The translations under genes were made by a program, and so were the position numbers. From positions 62,001 to 126,000 of the forward strand of contig LNEL01000058.1 in assembly GCA_001464935.1 (NCBI GenBank): a DNA stretch of 64,000 nucleotides, in the 5' to 3' direction. The notes below the pieces were generated by a model. That model saw only the letters and a program-made list of their open reading frames with translations. It did no database searches and was not told the origin of the DNA. This document shows, piece after piece, positions 58,043 through 64,000 of the stretch. Every line of letters begins with the position of its first letter. Position 1 is the stretch's first letter. This stretch comes from Gammaproteobacteria bacterium Ga0077536. Its GTDB lineage: Bacteria > Pseudomonadota > Gammaproteobacteria > Ga0077536.

Positions 58043-58462
58043 TCATCGTCCCTCGGTGCGGCGGCGGGCCCGGTGCGCGAGCGCCGCGGGCGCCGCGGCG
58101 AACAACAGCAGCAGCACCCCGTAAACACTGCCGGCGACGACATCGCGCGCGGCAAGGTAATCGGCGAGACTGAGCCCCCGCAAGCCCAGCACCACGCTGA
58201 ACTCCACCATCAGCAGCCATACCAGCGCGATGACACCGGCCTGCACGTAGTGCACGGGCTCACCGGCGCGTTGGGCCGCGTGCACCAGTCGGGACGCGAT
58301 CGACACGATGGCGGCGAGCATGACCGGCGCTTCGAGCAGTTCGGCCATCCGCTCACCGAGATGTGGCACGAGCAGCGGTACGCGAATCAGCCCGAGCGCG
58401 AATCCCACCGCGAACAGACACGCAAAGTAGCGCAGCGCGAACAGCAGCGTGCGCTTGTTCAC
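58043..58462 (-). CDS. Small integral membrane protein of unknown function
   Basis: About 139 residues with four hydrophobic segments (LLFALRYFACLFAVGFALGL; APVMLAAIVSIASRLV; VQAGVIALVWLLMVEFSVVL; VYGVLLLLFAAAPAALA). The GTG at 58462 (NKRTLLF...) places the first membrane helix properly; a GTG at 58507 would extend it by 15 residues. It is the last of three minus-strand genes after the class D beta-lactamase. I do not recognise a family. Confidence 0.65.
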   Translation of the reverse strand: MNKRTLLFALRYFACLFAVGFALGLIRVPLLVPHLGERMAELLEAPVMLAAIVSIASRLVHAAQRAGEPVHYVQAGVIALVWLLMVEFSVVLGLRGLSLADYLAARDVVAGSVYGVLLLLFAAAPAALAHRARRRTEGR

Positions 58463-58525
58463 GGTGAGGCCATTGTGTGTGCTGACAGCTGCATCGAAGC
58501 GGAACACGAGTTGGCGCGCGTGCTG

Positions 58526-58798
58526 TCAGACGCCGTGGCGCGACAGGCGGGCGGGCAATGCGAGCAGCGCGCGGTGCGCGGCCTCATCGGCCACGGCAGC
58601 GGCGATGCGCGCGTCGAGTACGCGCGCGTAAGCCGGCGACGCGACACCGTTGTTGACCAGCGCGAGACCGAGCAGCAGTTCGTCGATGAGCTGCCAGTCG
58701 GCCTGCGTCATCGGCCCGCGGTCGGTCGCCTGGCGCGTCCAGCCGTCGAGATCGCCGGCCCAGGTGGCGAAGATCTCGAGATGCCCGACCGTCAGCAT
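58526..58798 (-). CDS. Small hypothetical protein
   Basis: A 90-residue, helical, soluble protein (MLTVGHLEIFATWAGDLDGW ...). It starts 4 bp after the beta-lactamase stop, consistent with translational coupling. I recognise no domain. Coding is supported by the position and by unbroken frame, but not by any known motif. Confidence 0.6.
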   Translation of the reverse strand: MLTVGHLEIFATWAGDLDGWTRQATDRGPMTQADWQLIDELLLGLALVNNGVASPAYARVLDARIAAAVADEAAHRALLALPARLSRHGV

Positions 58799-58802
58799 TC
58801 GC

Positions 58803-59627
58803 TCAGCGCGCGTCGATGAGGCCGAGCGCCGTCAGCGCCGCGCGGCCGATCAGGACGCGCTTCGGCGCGTCGGCGTCCCCGTGCAGGTCGATGTTCAACG
58901 CGAACGCGTGGTGTTGCGTGCCGCGCTCGACCCAGCCCACCCACCAGCCGACGCCAGGTCCCGGCGCGTGCTGCCAACCCGTCTTGCCGTACAGGCGCCA
59001 ACCCTCACCACTGTCGAGCAGCAGGATGTCACGCACGGCACGCTGGGCGTCGACCGGCGCCGGCAGTTCACCGCGCGCGAGGCGCGCGAGGAAGCGCGTC
59101 TGCTCGATGGCGCTGATCGCGAGCGGGCCATCGAGCCAGAAGCGATCGACGACCGTGCCGGTGGCGGCATTGCCGTAGTCGAGGCGCTGCACGGCTTCGC
59201 GCATGCGCGTGAGCCCGATGCGGCGCGCGAGCAGTTGATAGATCGGCACGTTCGACATCGCGATGGCGTCGCGCAGCGACATGTCGCGTTCCCACGCGGG
59301 CACGAAGGCCGGCGCCGTGGCGTGATACGGCAGCACCTCATCGACACTGCTCACCGCGCCCACCGACACGCCGATCAGCGAGTTCGCAATCTTGAACGTG
59401 GAGGCGGGCGAGTAGCGCCGGCGTGCGCGCGACTCGTGGTGGCCGAGATCGGTGCCGGCCTGCGGGTCGTGCAGCACGAACGTGCCGGTCACCGCGTGCT
59501 GCCGAAACAGCGCCGCGATTTCCGCGCGCTCTTCCCAGGCCTGTGCCTGACCCGCCAACAGCAGGGTGGCCAGCAGCAGCAGGGTGCCGGTCAGAATCGG
59601 CGCGTCGGAGACTGGCTTGAATCGCAT
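58803..59627 (-). CDS. Class D (OXA-type) beta-lactamase
   Basis: A 274-residue exported enzyme with a signal peptide ending near AGQAQA (30). All class D motifs are present: S76-T-F-K79 with the catalytic Ser and the Lys that is usually carboxylated, S125-N-V127, Y151-G-N153, W164 in FWLDGPLAISAIEQ, and K215-T-G217. It hydrolyses beta-lactams by a serine acyl-enzyme in the periplasm. No mobile element, integron or regulator (such as BlaR/LysR) is adjacent, so it looks like a chromosomal, intrinsic gene. The substrate spectrum cannot be predicted. Two small genes follow it. Confidence 0.93.
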   Translation of the reverse strand: MRFKPVSDAPILTGTLLLLATLLLAGQAQAWEERAEIAALFRQHAVTGTFVLHDPQAGTDLGHHESRARRRYSPASTFKIANSLIGVSVGAVSSVDEVLPYHATAPAFVPAWERDMSLRDAIAMSNVPIYQLLARRIGLTRMREAVQRLDYGNAATGTVVDRFWLDGPLAISAIEQTRFLARLARGELPAPVDAQRAVRDILLLDSGEGWRLYGKTGWQHAPGPGVGWWVGWVERGTQHHAFALNIDLHGDADAPKRVLIGRAALTALGLIDAR

Positions 59628-59731
59628 GCGGCAACGGCAAGGGAATGGGGGCAGCCGCGACGCTACACCATTGATCGGTCATCGCGCATCAGGCGCGCCG
59701 CCGCGTCGGCTGCCGGCCCGCGCAGTGCCCG

Positions 59732-60826
59732 TCATTTTCGCCGCAGATAGCCTGCGCCGTCGATCCAGACGACCTTGCCTGCGCCAGCGGACTCGTCCGG
59801 CTGGGTGATCAGGATCCGTTGCTCGCGCGACCCGTCGGTATAGTCGATGTTCAGCGTCAGTCCCTCGATGCGATAGCGGCCCGTGCGGCGCGGCGCGCTG
59901 TGGCGGGTGACGAGGGCAGTGTCGCCGAACGCGGCCGTGCCGCCCGCGCCGCCGCTGCGTTCGAGGCGCCCGTCCGGGAAGAAATGATATTCGTCCCACA
60001 CCGTGACCCCGTCGGCGCCGCCGACGGCGAGGTTGCCGCTGCCGCCGGTCCGCCGATACAGACCGTCCAACTGCAATCCGGGCGGCAGCGACGAATACGT
60101 CTGCGGAAATGCGAGCGGCGTCCAGCCGCGGGCCTGCAACAGTTCGAGCCTGCCGCCGTGACGGCGCCACTGTGTCCACGCGTCGGGATGCGCGGCCCGA
60201 TGCGCCTCGAGTCCGCCGGAAAAACGCAGGGCGCTGACGTCCTTCAACAGCTCACCTGATCGCAGCAGCACGACCGGAAAGATGTCGGGCACGACGAAAC
60301 CGCCGGCCCCCATAGTCGGCCGACTGTGAAAGCCGTAGCTGTCGATCGCCGCGAGCAGAGCCTGCGGAGTGACGTCCGGCGCGGCGGCGGCCGGTGGCGC
60401 GGGCGCGGCCGGTGCCGCCGCATCGACGGCCATCAGCAGCGCCGGCGCGACAGTCGCGAACTGCGCCTCCGGCAGGCGGGTCACAGAAGTCGCCGCCGGA
60501 CACCCGCCGATCTGCAACGCGGCGAGCCTGTCGACGAGCGCGTCGACGGCGGTGTCGAGCTGTTGCTGTTGCACCGGATGCGCCGCGAGCTCCGGCAGGC
60601 GTCCGCGGATCAGTTCGACGCGCTGCGTCGTGTGCCACTCGTTGACGATGATGGCTTGCGCCGCGCTGAATCCTCCGGTCGCGGCGCACGCCGCGGCATA
60701 GCGATCGAAGGCGGTGACGACAATCGCCGCGCGCAGGAACATTTGATCGGTGACGGGCACTGGCTGTGCGCACGCGACACGGGCGGCAAGGCCGCTGACA
60801 ACTACCGCAAGAAATACATGACGCAT
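59732..60826 (-). CDS. Exported protein of unknown function
   Basis: About 364 residues from MRHVFLAVVVSGLAARVACAQ, with GAGGGA upstream; the frame stays open 81 codons further but is not protein-like. A signal peptide is followed by a helical N-terminal half (about 20-130), an Ala/Pro-rich linker near 130-150, and a beta-rich C-terminal half with a repeated pattern of Gly/Trp/Tyr strands (LDGLYRRTGGSGNL, TVWDEYHFFPDGRLERSG, GRYRIEGLTLNIDYTDGS). The C-terminal part resembles small beta-barrel lipocalin-like folds, but I recognise no family. Probably periplasmic. Confidence 0.75.
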   Translation of the reverse strand: MRHVFLAVVVSGLAARVACAQPVPVTDQMFLRAAIVVTAFDRYAAACAATGGFSAAQAIIVNEWHTTQRVELIRGRLPELAAHPVQQQQLDTAVDALVDRLAALQIGGCPAATSVTRLPEAQFATVAPALLMAVDAAAPAAPAPPAAAAPDVTPQALLAAIDSYGFHSRPTMGAGGFVVPDIFPVVLLRSGELLKDVSALRFSGGLEAHRAAHPDAWTQWRRHGGRLELLQARGWTPLAFPQTYSSLPPGLQLDGLYRRTGGSGNLAVGGADGVTVWDEYHFFPDGRLERSGGAGGTAAFGDTALVTRHSAPRRTGRYRIEGLTLNIDYTDGSREQRILITQPDESAGAGKVVWIDGAGYLRRK

Positions 60827-61129
60827 CGACGATCCCTCGTGCTGTCCGGAGACTCGGCGCCGGAATCCTGCCGGCGCGGGCCCAATCATGGGCTGCGTGT
60901 GATGACAGCACGTCGGGTCGGCATTGAAAAGAGTGCGCGCAGGCCTGCACGCCGCACTGCACGGCGAGTGGTCCAACAGCCTGGCGAAAAAGGACTGGGG
61001 CCGCCGGCGGCGGCGAGTCAAAGATCGAGGGGTGCTCGCCTGCCGTGCGCATTGACTCGCGGTCAACACCGCTCCTCGTCTCGCGCGCGCCTTGCAGGCG
61101 ACGGCCTCGCCACGTATTTCACCAGTCTG
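60827..61129. other. 303-bp intergenic region without recognised content
   Basis: Between the exported protein start and the next minus-strand stop codon. I see no coding pattern, strong hairpin, repeat or clear promoter. Confidence 0.5.
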
Positions 61130-61645
61130 CTAACGGGTTTTGACTTCCGCAAGTCGTCCGCCCTCGAGCGCCAACACCAGCCGACCCTGGCGGCTCGGAA
61201 AGCCGGGCGCATCGTCAGCGGTGTTTTCCATGACGTCGAACTCGAACCGCCACGCACCGTCGGACGGGCCGGGGCTGACGCGGGCGTCGAGGTTCTCGAT
61301 CATCCGCCAGCCCTTGCCGCCCACGGGCACGGTATCCAGCAGCGAGTAGTAGGGCGCGCCGCTGGCATCCTCGGCGACGGTGAAGACGGCGAGATGCTGG
61401 CTGTAGGTGTTGCCGCCCCCGAAGCCTTCGACGACGAACAGCGCGAGCGTCATGCGGGTGTGGGCGTCCGCCGCTACGGTCTGGCTCTGCGTTGCGTCCG
61501 GCAGGCCGACGGCGTAACCGTCGCTGACCAGGCTCGTCAGCCGTTCGATCTGCATCGCGAGCCCGGGTGGCACGGTGCTGTCGGCCGCGAGCGCGGAGGC
61601 GCCATGCATCAGAATCACGGCGAGCAGCAGGCTTTTCATGGTCAT
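61130..61645 (-). CDS. Small exported protein of unknown function
   Basis: About 171 residues from MTMKSLLLAV, with a GGTG element upstream; the frame extends 15 codons more. A signal peptide ends near ASALAAD. The mature protein is mostly beta (MTLALFVVEGFGGGNTYSQHLAVFTV, RFEFDVMENTADD, RQGRLVLALEGGRLAEV). No known family was recognised. It lies 29 bp after the amphi-Trp gene and may be co-transcribed. Confidence 0.72.
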   Translation of the reverse strand: MTMKSLLLAVILMHGASALAADSTVPPGLAMQIERLTSLVSDGYAVGLPDATQSQTVAADAHTRMTLALFVVEGFGGGNTYSQHLAVFTVAEDASGAPYYSLLDTVPVGGKGWRMIENLDARVSPGPSDGAWRFEFDVMENTADDAPGFPSRQGRLVLALEGGRLAEVKTR

Positions 61646-61674
61646 CGCTGACACCGCCATGCGCGAGCGCGCCG

Positions 61675-61899
61675 CTAACGCGCCGTCCACTTGATCTGGA
61701 ATTCGATTTCTTCGCCGTCGCCGGATCTCTCGTGCTCTATCGAAAACGTGGCGTCGGCCGGCACGACGATACGCTCGCCGGCGATCTGGATCGCGAAGCG
61801 GCGGTCCTGCTCGATCGCGTCGGCCAGCCGACGCAGCTTCGCGACGAAGCCCGCGTTCGAGTAAGTCTTCTCGAGATCTCTGCCCTTCTTCGCAGCCAT
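61675..61899 (-). CDS. Amphi-Trp domain protein
   Basis: A 74-residue protein starting MAAKKGRDLEKTYS after a GGAGG ribosome site. The pattern of a helix (FVAKLRRLADAIEQDRRF), two amphipathic beta strands (FAIQIAGERIVVPADATFSIEHER) and the closing GDGEEIEFQIKW is that of the amphi-Trp domain, with its conserved final Trp. These small proteins are of unknown function and often occur near stress or conjugation genes. Confidence 0.82.
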   Translation of the reverse strand: MAAKKGRDLEKTYSNAGFVAKLRRLADAIEQDRRFAIQIAGERIVVPADATFSIEHERSGDGEEIEFQIKWTAR

Positions 61900-61963
61900 C
61901 GGGCCTCCGGTGAGGTTTGAGGTGAGCGAGGCGCCGTCACCCGCGGTGACGGCGCCGGCCACG

Positions 61964-62401
61964 TCAGGCGCGATCTTCCGCCATGCGCATCGCGACGCGC
62001 AGGTGCTTGTACTTCCACTGCCCGTTGACCTTCACGTATTCGTCGTCATAGCGCAGCGCGAACCACTGCTTCGCGCCCGTTTCGGTGAAGTCCCACGGGC
62101 CCATGATGTACCACACGCCGGTCGCGTGGTTGCCGTTGACCTCGATCAGCGGATTCATCATGTTGTGCTGCGAGAAGCTGAACATCTTCTGGAAGTTCAC
62201 GAACAGCTCGCGAATGGCCGCGTGGCCGACGGCCTTGCCGAAATCCGGGCTTTCCCAGATGCCGTCTTCGACGAACACGCTCGCGATGTTGTCCGGATTG
62301 TGCATGTCGTCGCAGATGTGCGAGTAGCGCACTTTCAACTGCTTGATGGCTTCGATGTCTTCGAGCCGCGTGATGCGTTTCTCGAGTTCGGTCATGTCCA
62401 T
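61964..62401 (-). CDS. SnoaL-like/NTF2-fold protein
   Basis: A 145-residue protein with a strong AGGAGGAG ribosome site. A helical N-terminus (MTELEKRITRLEDIEAIKQLKVRYSHICDD) leads into the cone-shaped NTF2 sheet (FVEDGIWESPDFG, GNHATGVWYIMGPWDF, WFALRYDDEYVKVNGQWKYKHLRV). SnoaL-like members include polyketide cyclases, steroid isomerases and dehydratases; the catalytic residues here are not obvious enough to choose. Near an SDR-fold gene, a catabolic role is possible. Confidence 0.85.
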   Translation of the reverse strand: MDMTELEKRITRLEDIEAIKQLKVRYSHICDDMHNPDNIASVFVEDGIWESPDFGKAVGHAAIRELFVNFQKMFSFSQHNMMNPLIEVNGNHATGVWYIMGPWDFTETGAKQWFALRYDDEYVKVNGQWKYKHLRVAMRMAEDRA

Positions 62402-62522
62402 GTCTGCTCCTCCTCTGAAGTCGCCTTGCTGTGGTGGGCGGAGTTCGATCCCCGCTTCTGATCGCGGCGTCGCCGCTGTCCAGCGCCCGATTGTACCGAC
62501 GTTTGGGCATTTCCCAAGTCGG

Positions 62523-62556
62523 GGCCTGCGTTTCCTCCGGGTGGAGGAAACAGGCC
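62523..62556 (-). other. Long hairpin just past the 68-residue gene
   Basis: GGCCTG+TTTCCTCC pair with GGAGGAAA+CAGGCC around GGGT, a 14-bp stem with one 2-base bulge, starting 5 bp past the stop codon of the 62562-62768 gene. No T-run follows on the minus strand, so it may be a processing or Rho-linked stop rather than a classical terminator. Confidence 0.6.
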
Positions 62557-62561
62557 GCGCC

Positions 62562-62768
62562 TCACTGCACGCGGACTTTGGGCCGCGCGCGATATTTCAG
62601 GTAATAGACGAGGCAGGCAGCGGCAGTCAGGCCAAGCGCGACCCACACGAACGGGGACGCGGCGTTCGGCCGGACGTGGTGGGCGACGACGCTTTCGCCC
62701 ATGAACACGACGCAGATGAGACAGATGCCGAGCGCATTGTTCGCGCGGCGTTCCCGTGCTGTGGACAT
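62562..62768 (-). CDS. Small two-helix membrane protein
   Basis: A 68-residue protein with GGAG before its ATG. Two hydrophobic segments (NALGICLICVVFMGESVVA and FVWVALGLTAAACLVYYLKY) flank a short loop, with a basic C-terminus. No family recognised. It lies 65 bp downstream of the SDR gene. Confidence 0.68.
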   Translation of the reverse strand: MSTARERRANNALGICLICVVFMGESVVAHHVRPNAASPFVWVALGLTAAACLVYYLKYRARPKVRVQ

Positions 62769-62833
62769 GGCACGCTCCCGTGCATGATGGTGCTGCCGAC
62801 GATAACGCGATCGCGCGGCCAGTCAATGCCGTT

Positions 62834-63517
62834 TCAACGCGTGACCCAGCCGCCGCACACCGGGAATACCTGGCCGACGAAACAGCTCGCCGCGTCGCTG
62901 CAGAGATAGGCCGCGAACTCGGCGTCTTCGCGTGCGCCGACGAGCCGCCCGAGCGGCACCTCGCGTTTGAGCCGCGCCTGGAATCTCGGATCGGCCTGCA
63001 CCTCGGGCGGGAAGTAAGTCGGGTTCTCGACGAAATTCTGCGCGATCGCATTGACCTGCACATTGTGCGGCGCGACCTCGACCCCCACCGCCTGCACGTA
63101 CGCGAGCTGGGCGCCGCGCGCGGCGCTGTAGGTCGACGTGCGTTTCATGCCGCGCAGCGCGGACGCACTGCCCATCACGAGAATGCGGCCCGCGCCCCGC
63201 GCGATCATCTGCGGCAGCACCGCGCGACACAGGCGCGGCAGCGGATCGACCATGCCGGCGAACACGCTGCGCCATTCGTCGTCGTCGACCTCGTGCGCGA
63301 GTGTCGACGGTGCCGGCACGCCGAGATTCGCCACGAGCACGTCGATGTCGCCGGCGCCATCGACGAGCGCCGCAGGCGCGAGCGGATCGAGCAGCGGATC
63401 GACACTTGCGATCACGTGCGCGCCGTGCGCCGCGAGCACCTCGCACAGCATCGGGCCCATGAAAACGTCGGCCTGCGTCACGAGGACGCGTTTGTCCGCC
63501 AGCATCCGGTTCGACAT
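62834..63517 (-). CDS. Halohydrin dehalogenase-like SDR-fold protein
   Basis: A 227-residue protein with AGGAAAG before its ATG. It has the SDR fold but not the glycine-rich NAD(P) motif TGxxxGxG. In its place stands T14-QADV-F19-M-G21, which fits the T-X4-F-X-G signature that forms the halide (nucleophile) pocket in halohydrin dehalogenases. The catalytic residues fit S-X12-Y-X3-R: S117, Y130 and R134, i.e. Arg in place of the SDR Lys. A NFVENPTYFPPE segment after the sixth strand resembles the HHDH loop carrying aromatic halide-pocket residues. Characterised HHDHs turn vicinal haloalcohols into epoxides plus halide and open epoxides with nucleophiles. An SDR of unknown activity is the alternative. 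Confidence 0.8.
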   Translation of the reverse strand: MSNRMLADKRVLVTQADVFMGPMLCEVLAAHGAHVIASVDPLLDPLAPAALVDGAGDIDVLVANLGVPAPSTLAHEVDDDEWRSVFAGMVDPLPRLCRAVLPQMIARGAGRILVMGSASALRGMKRTSTYSAARGAQLAYVQAVGVEVAPHNVQVNAIAQNFVENPTYFPPEVQADPRFQARLKREVPLGRLVGAREDAEFAAYLCSDAASCFVGQVFPVCGGWVTR

Positions 63518-63586
63518 GTGAGCTTTCCTGTATACGACTGTCGCGCATCATGCCACGGCCGTGCCCGGCGCTCAGGCGTGGAAATT

Positions 63587-63693
63587 GGGGACAGATCTAT
63601 TTTACCGGTCCCCTTTTCTGCTTTTGGATGGGCGGCGCGGTGTGTGACACGGGTGATAGGACGAATCGCGAAGCTGAAAATAGATCTGTCCCC
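63587..63693. repeat. 107-bp element with perfect 17-bp inverted terminal repeats
   Basis: GGGGACAGATCTATTTT (63587-63603) and its exact reverse complement (63677-63693) bound a 73-bp centre. TCCCCTTTTCT occurs directly repeated at 63609 and 63689. The element lies in the 197-bp gap between the HHDH-like gene and the zinc-ribbon gene. No transposase ORF is inside; it has the form of a miniature or REP/BIME-type palindromic element. Confidence 0.8.
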
Positions 63694-63714
63694 TTTTCTT
63701 TTTTCTCTGCGTCC

Positions 63715-64000
63715 TCACCCTGCCGCCTTGTGCGCCGCGGCTTCGAAGGCCAGCACCTGGCGCGCGAGGCGCGCGTTGTCACACACGGGGCACAGCAGCG
63801 TGCTGCCCTTGCCCGTCGTCATCACGCGGCAGCGGGTGCGGCACACCGGGCACGGAAACACGGAACGATCGAAGCAGGCAAACGGCGCGAGCCAGTCGCA
63901 GGCCGTGTGCGCCAGGCGGGTCGACAGCCACGCGAACTCGTGCAGGGCGAAATGGTTCGGCAGGCCCAGCCAGCGCAGGCCCAGCAGCCGGCCGAGCGGC
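63715..64000 (-). CDS. Zinc-ribbon protein (5' truncated by window edge)
   Basis: The minus-strand frame is open from the window edge to a TGA at 63715, giving the last ~94 residues. Two Cys pairs (FPCPVC, then LLCPVC 22 residues on) form a zinc ribbon, preceded by WLGLPNHFALHEFAWLSTRL and followed by a helical Ala-rich tail. No start codon is in the window. I do not recognise the family. Confidence 0.65.
   Translation of the reverse strand, partial: PLGRLLGLRWLGLPNHFALHEFAWLSTRLAHTACDWLAPFACFDRSVFPCPVCRTRCRVMTTGKGSTLLCPVCDNARLARQVLAFEAAAHKAAG

Overview
The window is a GC-rich, densely coded stretch of chromosome from a gammaproteobacterium, with about 65 protein genes, no rRNA or tRNA that I can see, no CRISPR array and no phage. 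The lineage is inferred from gene order. The pilT/pilU - yggS - proC - yggT - metX - metW block and the algC-argB pair match Pseudomonas-type order, while pyrE ... slmA ... coaBC - radC - rpmB - rpmG ... mutM is the enterobacterial order with other genes inserted. Nothing allows a genus call; a deep-branching, environmental, type IV piliated gammaproteobacterium (for example near Nevskiales/Steroidobacterales) would fit.

Layout. 1-4634 (+): an edge-truncated aminoglycoside-phosphotransferase-like kinase, a VOC protein and a large hybrid sensor kinase. 4650-12235 (-): one long housekeeping operon, leuS-lptE-holA-proA-nadD-rsfS-rlmH-maf. 12430-26400: a small ComEA-like protein followed by a phosphate/polyphosphate island: phoBR (+) converging on pstSCAB-phoU (-), which has a clear Pho box in front of pstS, then a methyltransferase, ppk1 and ppx. 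26576-28856: typA/bipA and dtd. 28857-33453: an accessory segment with repeated short motifs, a GMC oxidoreductase, a REP-associated tyrosine transposase (RAYT), an AhpD-like protein and a c-type haem protein. 33514-36881 (-): three consecutive PilT-family retraction ATPases (pilT, pilU and a further pilU-like paralogue). 37069-41307 (+): yggS, proC, yggT, yggU, metX, metW. 41369-50231: xth, pyrE, a coiled-coil exported protein, then slmA, argB, a membrane-anchored algC and coaBC (-), then radC, rpmB and rpmG (+).

50302-64000 is more accessory: a GFA-family protein, a DesA-like fatty-acid desaturase behind a perfect palindrome, an orphan HyuA-type protein, a GldA/GldF/GldG-like ABC system, mutM, a class D (OXA-type) beta-lactamase with two small downstream genes, several exported or small proteins of unknown function, an amphi-Trp protein, an NTF2/SnoaL-like protein, and an SDR-fold protein that carries both diagnostic motifs of halohydrin dehalogenases. 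A 107-bp element with perfect 17-bp inverted termini lies next to it. The window ends inside an unrecognised zinc-ribbon gene.

Most notable: the putative halohydrin dehalogenase, the triple retraction-ATPase cluster, the RAYT and its scattered GGGACA-headed motifs, the operator-like palindrome before the desaturase, and the self-contained phosphate/polyphosphate island.
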